Below are positions 16,189 to 24,759 of a stretch of 39,009 nucleotides of DNA, in pieces. Source of the DNA: an uncultured Butyrivibrio sp. (GTDB lineage: Bacteria; Bacillota; Clostridia; Lachnospirales; Lachnospiraceae). Numbering within the stretch: position 1 is the stretch's first letter; each line of letters opens with the position of its first letter. The notes beneath the pieces were generated by a model. The model was not told the origin of the DNA, did not search any database, and worked only from the letters and a program-made list of their open reading frames with translations. The position numbers and the translations under genes were made by a program. The stretch covers positions 1 through 39,009 of the forward strand of contig CAMVLM010000019.1 of the NCBI GenBank assembly GCA_947168335.1. The letters run 5' to 3'.

Positions 16189-17234
16189 CAGCGTTTACTC
16201 CTGTCATAGGAAAGAAGTTTCAGCTTCCTTGAAAGTTCTGCAAGTTCGACTCCAAGGGAACAGTCAAAGACTCCTCCCTCAGATTCTATGATACATTCAT
16301 TCTCTTTCAAAAGCGGATCCTCTATAAGTTCCAACGTAGAATTCGGGCTGTTCATAGCCTCTTCAAGCTGTCCCTTTTCATCATAGACCATGTCATAGTC
16401 ATCTGCTGATACGTGTACAATTATATTTGTTCCGCTCTCCATCTTACCCAGAGTGGTCTTGATAAGATGAAGGATAATGGCTTTGTTTTCTCTGAATTCC
16501 ACATTAAAAACATGCTCATAAATGCTTGTGAGAGCATCGACCATATCAGGCTCTACAGTATTAACCAGCTGCTGAAAGTCATTATCCAGTTTCTTTTTCT
16601 GTTCTTCAATTTCAGCCTGAGCATCAACCTTTAACTGTTCTGCTTCCTGCACTCCCTGCTGGTAGCCGGCATCATAGCCCGCCTGTCGCCCTTCTTCCTC
16701 AGCCTGTGCCCTGATGCCTTCAGCCTGAGCCTGAGCATCAGCGACTATCTGCTGCGCCTGCTCATCAGCCATTCTGAGCTGTTCATCGATCTGAGCCTGT
16801 ATTTCCTCCAGGTTGATCTGTGGAACTTCCTCTTCTACAACGGGTTCTGGTTCCGGCTCAGGTTCCATCTCCATTCCAAGATTCATATCCTCGTCGGACA
16901 TGACTGCATTCTCATCATATGCCATGCCGGAATAATCCCCCGGCATCCCTTCCTGGAAATCACCTGTCACCTCCGGTGGATCTGCCCCGATGATGTTATT
17001 GTTTTCATCATATGCATCTATCTGATCGTAACCGATTCCCTCGGAGAACCCGTCATAAAAAACCTCTTCACCATTTTCCTGGCGCTCAGCCATAAGGCGT
17101 CTTGCCTCTTCTTCATGGTAGGCTTCTATTTTTTTATTGGCCAGCTCATTGTTGTCGATGATACGTTTTTCAGAATCATCAACCATTATCCAGCCGGCTT
17201 TAAATAAATTAGTTTTATTAGACAACCAGGTCAT
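16188..17234 (-). CDS. fliH: Flagellar assembly protein FliH
   Basis: About 348 residues. The acidic N-terminal half contains a Met/Glu/Pro-rich stretch (EPEPEPEPVVEEE). A long Ala/Gln/Glu-rich helix (about residues 145-215) includes the GxxxG-like phase typical of FliH stalks. The conserved C-terminal domain has VNTVEPDMVDALTSIYEHVF and ENECIIESEGGVFDCSLG. FliH regulates FliI and links it to the C-ring. The 5' end overlaps fliG. GTG (17237), ATG (17234) and TTG (17225) are in frame. The TTG would give MSNKTNLFKAG, which looks most like family N-termini and is better spaced from GGAGG, so the true start is uncertain by a few codons. Confidence 0.9.
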   Translation of the reverse strand: MTWLSNKTNLFKAGWIMVDDSEKRIIDNNELANKKIEAYHEEEARRLMAERQENGEEVFYDGFSEGIGYDQIDAYDENNNIIGADPPEVTGDFQEGMPGDYSGMAYDENAVMSDEDMNLGMEMEPEPEPEPVVEEEVPQINLEEIQAQIDEQLRMADEQAQQIVADAQAQAEGIRAQAEEEGRQAGYDAGYQQGVQEAEQLKVDAQAEIEEQKKKLDNDFQQLVNTVEPDMVDALTSIYEHVFNVEFRENKAIILHLIKTTLGKMESGTNIIVHVSADDYDMVYDEKGQLEEAMNSPNSTLELIEDPLLKENECIIESEGGVFDCSLGVELAELSRKLKLLSYDRSKR

Positions 17235-18324
17235 CACCTCCGCCTCTGGAGATTACAATCTCACCAGCGTCCTCAAGCTTACGTATGATATTAACAATCT
17301 TCTGCTGAGCTTCCTCAACATCCTTCATACGAACAGGTCCCATGAAGTCCATATCTTCCTTGATCATTACAGCCAGACGCTTGGACAGGTTGTTAAAGAT
17401 CGCAGTCTGTACCTGCTCTGTTGAGCCCTTACATGCAAGTGCAAGGTCCGAATTATCAACATCACGCAATACACGCTGAATAGCACGATCGTCCAAAAGA
17501 AGGATATCCTCGAATACGAACATCTTCTTGCGGATCTCATCAGCAAGTTCAGGCTGCTCGATTTCCAGGGTCTCCATGATATGCTTTTCAGTTGCTCGGT
17601 CAACTGTATTGAGGATTTCAACAACAGCGTCGACACCACCGACAACAGTGTAATCCTGGTTAACCAGAGCTGAAAGTTTGGTCTCAAGAACTCGCTCTAC
17701 ATCCTTGATGGTATCAGGACTTGTTCTGTCCATGGTTGCAATACGTCTTGCAACATCGGCCTGTCTTTCAGGCGGCAAAGCACCTAATATCATCGCACTC
17801 TGTGCAGGTGACATATAGGACATTACAAGAGCGATTGTCTGCGGGTGCTCATCCTGAATGAAAGTAAGGAGCTGTGAAGGATCGGCCTTACGAATGAACT
17901 CAAAAGGCTTAACCTGAAGAGACGCTGTCAGCTTACTGATAACGTCCATGGCCTTGTCTTCACCAAGAGCCTTCTCCAACAGTTCCTTAGCATAGTTAAT
18001 ACCACCCTCAGCGATATACTGCTGAGCGAGACATATTCCGTAGAACTCCTCTATTACTGCTTCCTTTACCTGAGGTGTAACACTTCTGGTATTCGCAATT
18101 TCAAGAGTAAGTTCTTCTATTTCATCTTCTTTTAAATGTTTAAAAATTGCTGATGACTTCTCAGGGCCAAGTGCAATAAGCAATATTGCTGCCTTCTGTG
18201 TTCCGGAAAGATTGGCCGTAAGTGCCGGGTCATATCCACTGCCCGGCGCCGGTGCTGCTGTCGCTGTACCGCCACCTATACCTTCGTCAAGGTCATCATC
18301 AAACTCTTCACCATCAATTGCCAT
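17218..18324 (-). CDS. fliG: Flagellar motor switch protein FliG
   Basis: The 368-residue protein shows the three FliG armadillo-like domains: LSGTQKAAILLIALGPEKSS (about residue 40 on), the EHPQ motif region SQLLTFIQDEHPQTIALVMS (about 170), LGALPPERQADVARRIATMD, and the torque-generating C-terminal domain with MFVFEDILLLDDRAIQRVLR and the charged helix before DVEEAQQKIVNIIRKLED. FliG interacts with MotA and mounts on the FliF ring. An extra acidic/Gly/Ala-rich N-terminal segment (about residues 1-38) is not part of the usual 335-340-residue protein. GGGGAG precedes the ATG. Confidence 0.98.
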   Translation of the reverse strand: MAIDGEEFDDDLDEGIGGGTATAAPAPGSGYDPALTANLSGTQKAAILLIALGPEKSSAIFKHLKEDEIEELTLEIANTRSVTPQVKEAVIEEFYGICLAQQYIAEGGINYAKELLEKALGEDKAMDVISKLTASLQVKPFEFIRKADPSQLLTFIQDEHPQTIALVMSYMSPAQSAMILGALPPERQADVARRIATMDRTSPDTIKDVERVLETKLSALVNQDYTVVGGVDAVVEILNTVDRATEKHIMETLEIEQPELADEIRKKMFVFEDILLLDDRAIQRVLRDVDNSDLALACKGSTEQVQTAIFNNLSKRLAVMIKEDMDFMGPVRMKDVEEAQQKIVNIIRKLEDAGEIVISRGGGDDLVV

Positions 18325-18356
18325 GGTCTAACTCTCCCCTCGTGTGGTTAGTATAT

Positions 18357-20000
18357 TTACAGGTCATAATCTTCATTCAGCCAGTTCCTCAAAAGGATAG
18401 CTGCTGCTTCCGGATTTTCCTCAATAAACTTCTCAATGAGTCTCATAGTCTCACTACCTTCATCAAGTGAGATGTCGGCAAGTTCATCGACGAATTCCTC
18501 CGGCTGTGATTCAAGAAGCTCTTCAACGGAAAGCTCCTCGGGAAGAATCTCCTCCTCCTCTTCCTCTGCCTCGATTTCTTCTCTTCTCGTTCTGATACTT
18601 CTGTAAATAACAAATCCAAGAAGTCCAAGTATAAGAAGAATCAGGATGACCTGAAGAATATCCGTAAACGTAAGCGTACTTCCCTCTGAATCAAAGAATA
18701 TAGGCTGGTCGTACGCTGTCATTGAAATATTTTGAGCGGCAATTCCGCTGGCCTTAGCCACGATGTTGATCGTATCATCGGAAACCTCAGTCTGGGTAAC
18801 GCCGGTCTGCTTTTTAAACTCCTCCCAGGACATTCCGTTATGATCATCCGCAACATAGTCATCCTCATTGTAAACCACATGCTTGATAGCAGTTACAGAC
18901 AGTGATGACTGCTCGTAGTTAACTTTTCCCGGAGGTGTCTTCTCATTTGTGATCGTCTCGTTAGGAAGATAGTCTCTGGATTCCTCGTTGACGGTTGATG
19001 TGGACTGCTCATTATCCTGAAGCATATAGCTTGTCTCATCATCATTGTTCGTATCTGTTCCGGGAACACCACTTGTTCCGTTTACATTTTCAGCATTGTA
19101 AACGTCCTCATGACTGAGCACACCCTGAGTCTGATCATCAGCAGGTGTGTAGGTATGGGTCGTGGTCTCTTTATTTGAAAAATCAAGGATCAGGTTACTT
19201 GCGACCTCAATATTGTCATAGAGGTTTGTACCCTGAAGTACTCTCTTTATTTCGGTTCTTATTGCCTGCTCCGCTTTGGTCTTGGCAGTGAGCTGTGTGC
19301 TTGCAAGACCTGAAGCCGAGGTCTCTTCTGATCCGGAAAACAACATTTTGCCTGATGTATCCATGATCACAATATTGTCTGTTGTTTTATTTCCCAAAGC
19401 AACAGAAACAGCCTTTGCCAGGTATGCTGCATTATCCTCGGTAAAGGCCTCCGGATCTTTCAATCTGAGAACTATACTTGCAAATGATTCCTGATTCTGT
19501 GAGAGAAGCGTTCCATCATTATCAGGAATTGTGAGTTCAACCTTGGCAGTTTCAATCGCATCAAACTCCTCTATGAACTCATCCTCAAGTCTCTTCTCCA
19601 GATACAATACATACTTTTTCTGTTTGTCTGATTCTGTAGTTGAAAAGCTGCCGTCTACTACATTTTCAATTCCATAACCGTCAGCCTTGATCTCATTGTT
19701 CGCAAGAAGTAATGATGTTGTTTTTTCCTGAGATTCCAAAACTTCAAACCTGAGCATATCATCAGATTGTCTGTATTTAATCTGGTTCTCATCCAGAATC
19801 TCTATGACCTGTGAAGCCTCTTTCACTGTTTCAACAGTAACCAGCGGAACATATTTAGGCTGGTTAAAAACTGTAACCAATATGACAACAGTGATAAGAA
19901 CAGCTGCCACTCCGGCTGCCATCAGCGTCTTCTGTCTTGTTGTAAAGCGATTAAACCACTCAAGGATTCTGTCCCTAAGCTCCAAAAGACGTTCTCGCAT
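18357..20000 (-). CDS. fliF: Flagellar MS-ring protein FliF
   Basis: The 547-residue protein has two transmembrane helices: one at about residues 28-48 (LMAAGVAAVLITVVILVTVF) and one at about 447-467 (DILQVILILLILGLLGFVIY). A periplasmic ring-building (SecF/YscJ-like) region lies between them, with LEKRLEDEFIEEFDAIETAK and SFASIVLRLKDPEAF. The C-terminal cytoplasmic tail ends with PEAAAILLRNWLNED, the FliG-binding peptide. FliF is the first-assembled basal body ring. It lies between fliE and fliG, as in all Firmicute flagellar operons. Confidence 0.97.
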   Translation of the reverse strand: MRERLLELRDRILEWFNRFTTRQKTLMAAGVAAVLITVVILVTVFNQPKYVPLVTVETVKEASQVIEILDENQIKYRQSDDMLRFEVLESQEKTTSLLLANNEIKADGYGIENVVDGSFSTTESDKQKKYVLYLEKRLEDEFIEEFDAIETAKVELTIPDNDGTLLSQNQESFASIVLRLKDPEAFTEDNAAYLAKAVSVALGNKTTDNIVIMDTSGKMLFSGSEETSASGLASTQLTAKTKAEQAIRTEIKRVLQGTNLYDNIEVASNLILDFSNKETTTHTYTPADDQTQGVLSHEDVYNAENVNGTSGVPGTDTNNDDETSYMLQDNEQSTSTVNEESRDYLPNETITNEKTPPGKVNYEQSSLSVTAIKHVVYNEDDYVADDHNGMSWEEFKKQTGVTQTEVSDDTINIVAKASGIAAQNISMTAYDQPIFFDSEGSTLTFTDILQVILILLILGLLGFVIYRSIRTRREEIEAEEEEEEILPEELSVEELLESQPEEFVDELADISLDEGSETMRLIEKFIEENPEAAAILLRNWLNEDYDL

Positions 20001-20061
20001 ACTTCTCTCCTCCCAAAGCCGTATTACATAAAATCATGAATACAGCCCAAAACACTAGAAC

Positions 20062-20403
20062 TTAAATCTGCATCTGCATTATTTCTTTATAAGCAGAAAG
20101 TGCGCGGTCTCTGACCGCAATTGTATACTGCAGAGCTGTTTCTGCCTTCTGCAGCGCAATACCCAGATCATGGGTATTCTTTGTCTCACCCAGTGCCCAC
20201 TTTATCTCCTCATTCTCAGCATCTGACAAATAGGCATTGGTTGTATTGATATTTTCAATTGCTCTGCTGAAAATATTGGTAAAAGACCCGTCGTTTCCAA
20301 ATCTGTCCCCAACAGGATTGGTAATTGTACTGTAAGCTTTTTCAGCATCACGAATTGCTCTTGAATGAATATTCCTGACCTGACTGATATCAATATCTGC
20401 CAT
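20062..20403 (-). CDS. fliE: Flagellar hook-basal body complex protein FliE
   Basis: This 113-residue alpha-helical protein ends with the FliE signature: DLGIALQKAETALQYTIAVR followed by DRALSAYKEIMQMQI. FliE links the MS-ring (FliF) to the proximal rod (FlgB) and is the first rod component exported. The start lies 17 nt after the flgC stop. Small size and position between flgC and fliF agree. Confidence 0.95.
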   Translation of the reverse strand: MADIDISQVRNIHSRAIRDAEKAYSTITNPVGDRFGNDGSFTNIFSRAIENINTTNAYLSDAENEEIKWALGETKNTHDLGIALQKAETALQYTIAVRDRALSAYKEIMQMQI

Positions 20404-20420
20404 ATTCTATCCCCCGATTA

Positions 20421-20879
20421 TTATCCCTGTGCTATTGAAAGTCCCTGAGACATCAGATTCTTGCTGGCTGAAAATGCCGTGGCATTAGCCTCGTAACCTC
20501 TCTGGGCATCAATAAGGTTGGTCATCTCTGTTACAATATCCACGTTCGGATACGTTACATAACCATACTCATCTGCGTCAGGATGTGATGGATCATAAAC
20601 CATCTTGTAATCCGTCCATGTGTCATCTTTAACCGAAGAAACCTTGACACCTCTGCCGCTGTAATGATCCAGTCTCTCGTTAAGGATTCTGGAAAACGGA
20701 GTCTGTGTGCCCTTTTCGGAAAAAGTAACAACTTTTCTTGTATATACATCGCCTGTAGCGTCCCTTGTTGTGTTGGCATTGGCGATATTCTGTGAAATTA
20801 TATCCATGCGGAAACGCTCAGCTGTCATTCCCGATGAGTTGATATTGAATGAATCAAATATATTACCGGTACTAATCAT
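20421..20879 (-). CDS. flgC: Flagellar basal-body rod protein FlgC
   Basis: The 152-residue proximal rod protein carries the family N-terminus FDSFNINSSGMTAERFRMDI with SQNIANANTT, and the C-terminus YVTYPNVDIVTEMTNLIDAQ followed by RGYEANATAFSASKNLM. Both ends belong to the flagellar rod/hook coiled-coil family. It is encoded between flgB and fliE with short spacers and forms part of the rod through which torque is transmitted. Confidence 0.96.
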   Translation of the reverse strand: MISTGNIFDSFNINSSGMTAERFRMDIISQNIANANTTRDATGDVYTRKVVTFSEKGTQTPFSRILNERLDHYSGRGVKVSSVKDDTWTDYKMVYDPSHPDADEYGYVTYPNVDIVTEMTNLIDAQRGYEANATAFSASKNLMSQGLSIAQG

Positions 20880-20904
20880 ATAGCCTCCTTATAACTCCGC
20901 AAAA

Positions 20905-21300
20905 TTATGAACCACCCATTGCACTCTTAAGGTTTTTAAACTCTGCCTGAATGCCTGTCATGAGTCCCTGATACTTGATCTGATTGGCTGCAAGTGTCAC
21001 GTTCTCAGTATCGATGTCCACGTTATTACCGTCCATTCTGTAGGAAAAATTAGAATAATCCGTATAAGGGCGGGCCTTAAGTCTCTTGAGTTTAAGATCC
21101 GACACCTTTGAGTCCATGGTTTTATATCTGGAGTTACCAAGAGCACGCTCAAGCTCTCTTTCAAACGCAACATCCTGGCGCTTGTAGTTTGGCGTGTTTA
21201 CATTGGCTAAGTTGTTGGCAAGCACTTCATTCCTGGTCCAGGAAGCATCTGCTGTGCTGTCCAGCACATTAATGTAGTCAAAAGCGTTGCTATTAATCAT
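20905..21300 (-). CDS. flgB: Flagellar basal-body rod protein FlgB
   Basis: The 131-residue proximal rod protein contains WTRNEVLANNLANVNTPNYK followed by RQDVAFERELERAL, and the C-terminal block NVDIDTENVTLAANQIKYQG with LMTGIQAEFKNLKSAMGG. It is the first gene of the main flagellar operon. A strong ribosome binding site, AAAGGGGGG (21315-21307), lies 6 nt upstream of the ATG. The operon promoter (21360-21388) lies about 50 nt further upstream. Confidence 0.96.
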   Translation of the reverse strand: MINSNAFDYINVLDSTADASWTRNEVLANNLANVNTPNYKRQDVAFERELERALGNSRYKTMDSKVSDLKLKRLKARPYTDYSNFSYRMDGNNVDIDTENVTLAANQIKYQGLMTGIQAEFKNLKSAMGGS

Positions 21301-21359
21301 AAAATACCCCCCTTTAAATAGCTACAACACATAATAAGGCATCTTTTGACCCTAATATC

Positions 21360-21388
21360 ATATTAAAGTTATTTTGTGTAAATTACAA
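21360..21388 (-). promoter_or_regulatory. SigA-type promoter of the flgB operon with overlapping CodY-box-like sequence
   Basis: On the minus strand: TTGTAA (21388-21383), a 17-nt spacer, TAATAT (21365-21360). The predicted transcript begins near 21353 and has a leader of about 50 nt. AATTTACACAAAATA (21384-21370) overlaps the -35 box and spacer and matches the CodY consensus AATTTTCWGAAAATT at 12 of 15 positions. No SigD/sigma-28 pattern (TAAA-N15-GCCGATAA) was found here. Confidence 0.65.
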
Positions 21389-21473
21389 GATGTTTGGTTA
21401 AAATAATACCTCATATTGTGTTTTTTATTACTTCTTCATACAAGAATTAGTAACCAAAACTCAAAAATGGCAA

Positions 21474-21502
21474 AAGGGATTTATCAAAGCGATAAATCCC
21501 TT
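21474..21502 (-). terminator. codY terminator
   Basis: A perfect 12-bp stem, AAGGGATTTATC/GATAAATCCCTT, with a 5-nt loop lies about 50 nt past the codY stop. On the minus strand TTGCCATTTTT follows. It separates codY from the flagellar operon promoter. Confidence 0.8.
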
Positions 21503-21552
21503 CATCAACAAACATCCTGCAATATATTTTTCGGTATATTCGTAACCACAGA

Positions 21553-22332
21553 TTACATCTGCGCTTTAAGTTTTTTTATTTCATCAAAAACGACATCATT
21601 TAAAACTTTTATGTAAGTTCCCTTCATGCCCGAGGATCTGGATTCAATAACTCCGGCACTTTCAAACTTCCTTAAGGCATTTACAATAACGCTTCTTGTA
21701 ATACCGACTCTGTCTGCTATCTTGCTGGCAACAAGCACTCCCTCCATACCATCAAGCTCATCAAAAATATGGATGATGGCCTCCATCTCGGAGAATGAAA
21801 GTGTACTGATGGCCGATTTTACAACCGCAAGCTTTCTGCTCTCCTCGGCATTTTCCTCATTTACAGCCCTGAGCATTTCAAGTCCTACAACGGTGGTTCC
21901 ATACTCGCACAGAATAATATCATCTATATCGTAGGGCTGATTACACTTGTAAATAAACAGCGTTCCAAGCCTCTCTCCCGCAATTTCAATAGGTGCAATG
22001 ATTGCCTGATATTTAATCATGTCGACATCTTCAAAACCAAGTGTCTGAAGATTCACATTCTCCTTGGTTGAAAGAACCGTAAGAAGTCTCTCATTGAGCA
22101 TGGGATCAATGAAGCCTCCCACATCATTCACCAGCATCTCACCAAGTGAATCAACCGATGAAGTCTCACCTATACCAAGAACCTTTCCCTTTCTGCTGAT
22201 CACCAGCATATTGGAATTAAGAATTTCACACAGCACCGTGCAGATATCGTTAAAAACTACTTTGCCGGAATTACTGTTATGCAGCAATTTTCCGATTTTT
22301 CTAGTTTTGTCCAAAAGCTGTACGCTACTCAT
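21553..22332 (-). CDS. codY: GTP-sensing pleiotropic transcriptional repressor CodY
   Basis: 259 residues from the ATG at 22332, exactly the usual CodY length. AAAAGGAG lies 8 nt upstream; the longer open frame upstream is not needed. The protein starts MSSVQLLDKTRKIGKLLHNS. An N-terminal GAF domain senses branched-chain amino acids in the family. It ends with a winged helix-turn-helix: LVASKIADRVGITRSVIVNA, then LRKFESAGVIESRSSGMKGT. CodY with GTP and branched-chain amino acids represses stationary-phase, transport and, in Bacillus, motility genes. It lies directly upstream of the flgB operon, downstream of topA, as its own transcription unit. Confidence 0.97.
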   Translation of the reverse strand: MSSVQLLDKTRKIGKLLHNSNSGKVVFNDICTVLCEILNSNMLVISRKGKVLGIGETSSVDSLGEMLVNDVGGFIDPMLNERLLTVLSTKENVNLQTLGFEDVDMIKYQAIIAPIEIAGERLGTLFIYKCNQPYDIDDIILCEYGTTVVGLEMLRAVNEENAEESRKLAVVKSAISTLSFSEMEAIIHIFDELDGMEGVLVASKIADRVGITRSVIVNALRKFESAGVIESRSSGMKGTYIKVLNDVVFDEIKKLKAQM

Positions 22333-22396
22333 TGAATTTTCTCCTTTTATTCTGAAAATGTGCGACATTTTGCACAAATCACCAACAACTAATGCG

Positions 22397-22426
22397 ATTG
22401 TAACATATAAATTGCACAATATCCAA
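22397..22426 (-). promoter_or_regulatory. Candidate codY promoter
   Basis: On the minus strand: TTGGAT (22426-22421), an 18-nt spacer, TACAAT (22402-22397), about 65 nt before the start codon. In the leader, CATTTTCAGAATAAA (22360-22346) matches the CodY box at 11 of 15 positions. Autoregulation is possible but weakly supported. Confidence 0.5.
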
Positions 22427-22458
22427 CTTATTTGGGATAAATATTATAAAATTTAAAT

Positions 22459-22486
22459 AAAAAACGAGAGTATTCACTACTCTCGT
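22459..22486 (-). terminator. topA terminator
   Basis: A perfect 9-bp stem, ACGAGAGTA/TACTCTCGT (22486-22464), with a 5-nt loop, then TTTTTTATTT on the minus strand. It lies 30 nt past the topA stop. A classical intrinsic terminator. Confidence 0.9.
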
Positions 22487-22515
22487 CTCTTATTTTCTAA
22501 ATATTTAAACTATTT

Positions 22516-24609
22516 TCACTCATCTTCGTCTTTATCCTTGTCGCCTATATAGCCACATTCAGGATCATTGCAGACAAGTTTGTTGTTTTTGATAAGCATA
22601 AGTCCGCCACATCTGGGGCATGCCTTCTTGGAAGGTTTCTGCCATACCATGAAATCGCAATCCGGATTGTCGATACAGCCGTAATAAAGTCTTCCTTTTC
22701 TTGTTCTCTTGAGAACGATATCTTTGCCGCACTTAGGACACATTACACCGGTCTTCTCATAATAAGGCTTGGTGTTTCTGCACTCGGGGAATCCCGGACA
22801 GGCAAGGAACTTACCATGAGGTCCGTATTTGATTACCATGTTTCTTCCGCAGTTTTCGCAGACTACATCAGATACCTCATCCTGAATCTCTACCTTGGCG
22901 ATTTCCTTCTGTGCATTCTCAACAGCCTCATGAAGATCGGGATAGAAATTCTCAATTATGGTCTTCCACTTAACATTGCCGTCAGCAACACCATCGAGAA
23001 GTGTCTCCATATTTGATGTGAAGCTTACATCAACAATCTGAGGGAAAGCTTCCTTCATCATCTTGTTTACAGCCTCACCCAGCTCTGTTACATAGAGGTT
23101 TCTGTTTTCCTTGGTAATATAGTGTCTTGCAAGGATTGTTGTTATTGTAGGTGCATAAGTACTGGGTCTTCCGATTCCCAGTGCCTCAAGATCGTGAACC
23201 AGAGAAGCCTCGGTGTAGTGAGGTGCAGGCTGTGTGAAGTGCTGCTTGTCCTCGAAATCCTCCAGCTCAAGCTCTGAATTCTCATCAATTCTCTTTGCAA
23301 GTGTATTTTTCTCTATCTGATCATCCTCATCAGTATAAACATTCATGAAACCGTCAAATACAGTTCTTGATGCTGCAACCGTAAATCTGTGCGCACCTGC
23401 ATCAATTTTAACTGATGTGGTCTCATACTTTGCGGCAGCCATTCTGCTGGCCATAAATCTGCGCCATATAAGCTGATAAAGTCTGAACTGATCTCTTGTA
23501 AGATAATCCTTAACAACCACAGGAGTATTCTCAACATTTGTAGGTCTTATTGCTTCATGAGCATCCTGAATCTTACCTGAGCCTGCTTCCTTTGCGGCAT
23601 TCTCAGCCAGATACTCATCTCCGAATGAGGACTTAATGTAAGCCGCTGCTGCAGCCTGAGCCTCTTCTGAAATACGGGTTGAATCTGTACGAAGGTATGT
23701 GATAAGGCCGACAGTTCCCTGATCACCGATATCAATTCCTTCATAAAGCTGCTGCGCCGTACGCATTGTCTTCTGAGTTGAGAAGTTCAATGCTTTGGAG
23801 GCTTCCTGCTGAAGTGTTGATGTTGTGAAAGGAAGGGGTGCTTTCTTGGTTCTCTCACCCTTCTTGATTTCAGTTATCTTAAATTTTTTACCTTTAAGAT
23901 CTGCTAAAATCTCTTCAAGTTCTTTTCTTGATGCAATCTCAACCTTCTTGCCGTCTTTTCCGTAATAGTGTGCTACGATTGGCTTCTTCTCACCTTTAAC
24001 TTTAAGGGTTGCATCAAGTGTCCAGTACTCCTTGGGAATGAATGAATTGATCTCATCCTCTCTGTCACAGATTATGCGAAGCGCAACGGACTGAACTCGT
24101 CCCGCACTTAAACCTCTTTTTATCTTTTCCCAAAGAAGCGGGGAAATCTGATAACCTACTATTCTGTCCAGTATTCGTCTTGCCTGCTGGGCATCTACCA
24201 GATTCATGTCTATGTCTCTGGGATGCTTCATAGCTTCCTTGACAGCGCCTTTTGTGATCTCGTTGAATGTCACTCTGGAAAATCTGTCCTTGGCATCCTC
24301 AAGTTTAAGTGCTGTCATGAGATGCCATGAAATAGCTTCACCCTCTCGGTCAGGGTCAGTTGCAAGATAGATATGATCAGCATTCTTAGCAGCCTTACGA
24401 AGTGAGGCAAGTACGTCTCCCTTTCCTCTGATGGTAATATATTTGGGTTCAAAATCGTGTTCTACGTCAATACCCATCTGACTTCTGGGGAGATCTCTGA
24501 CATGGCCGTTACTTGCTGCCACTTCATAGCCTGATCCCAGGAATTTTTTGATTGCTTTTACCTTGGTAGGAGACTCAACAATCAGTAAGTTCTTTTTCTT
24601 CGTTGCCAT
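22516..24609 (-). CDS. topA: DNA topoisomerase I (type IA)
   Basis: The 697-residue protein has an N-terminal TOPRIM domain (LLIVESPTKVKAIKKFLG, then IYLATDPDREGEAISWHL with the DxD-type acidic pair). The catalytic region is GLITYLRTDSTRISEEAQ, with the active-site Tyr near residue 304. Later come RPTNVENTP and LEALGIGRPSTYAPTITTIL. Three C-terminal zinc-ribbon repeats follow: CENCGRN..CPGFPEC, CPKCGKD..CIDNPDC and CPRCGGL..CNDPEC. It relaxes negative supercoils. A GAGGGG ribosome binding site precedes the ATG. It has its own promoter and terminator and is followed by codY, a pairing common in Firmicutes. Confidence 0.98.
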   Translation of the reverse strand: MATKKKNLLIVESPTKVKAIKKFLGSGYEVAASNGHVRDLPRSQMGIDVEHDFEPKYITIRGKGDVLASLRKAAKNADHIYLATDPDREGEAISWHLMTALKLEDAKDRFSRVTFNEITKGAVKEAMKHPRDIDMNLVDAQQARRILDRIVGYQISPLLWEKIKRGLSAGRVQSVALRIICDREDEINSFIPKEYWTLDATLKVKGEKKPIVAHYYGKDGKKVEIASRKELEEILADLKGKKFKITEIKKGERTKKAPLPFTTSTLQQEASKALNFSTQKTMRTAQQLYEGIDIGDQGTVGLITYLRTDSTRISEEAQAAAAAYIKSSFGDEYLAENAAKEAGSGKIQDAHEAIRPTNVENTPVVVKDYLTRDQFRLYQLIWRRFMASRMAAAKYETTSVKIDAGAHRFTVAASRTVFDGFMNVYTDEDDQIEKNTLAKRIDENSELELEDFEDKQHFTQPAPHYTEASLVHDLEALGIGRPSTYAPTITTILARHYITKENRNLYVTELGEAVNKMMKEAFPQIVDVSFTSNMETLLDGVADGNVKWKTIIENFYPDLHEAVENAQKEIAKVEIQDEVSDVVCENCGRNMVIKYGPHGKFLACPGFPECRNTKPYYEKTGVMCPKCGKDIVLKRTRKGRLYYGCIDNPDCDFMVWQKPSKKACPRCGGLMLIKNNKLVCNDPECGYIGDKDKDEDE

Positions 24610-24671
24610 TTATAATGCCCCTCTTATATTAATAGTAGAAATAAATAAGTGATTACTTATCATAGTTTCAG

Positions 24672-24700
24672 AATATACACTAATTTTTTTGGCTTTGCAA
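24672..24700 (-). promoter_or_regulatory. topA promoter
   Basis: TTGCAA (24700-24695), a 17-nt spacer and TATATT (24677-24672) on the minus strand, about 60 nt before the topA ATG and just after the terminator of the upstream RNA unit. Confidence 0.6.
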
Positions 24701-24714
24701 TATTAATAATAATA

Positions 24715-24759
24715 AAAAAGGGCATGCAAAAGGGCGTCGACCTTAACATCGACGCCCTT
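24715..24759 (-). terminator. Terminator of the non-coding RNA unit
   Basis: Perfect 11-bp stem AAGGGCGTCGA/TCGACGCCCTT (24759-24730) with an 8-nt loop. On the minus strand TT, GCATGCCC and then TTTTTT follow. It precedes the topA promoter. Confidence 0.85.

Noticed and set aside
21353..21420. SigD (sigma-28) promoter for flgB
   Set aside because: No TAAA-N15-GCCGATAA pattern in either strand; a SigA-like match fits better.
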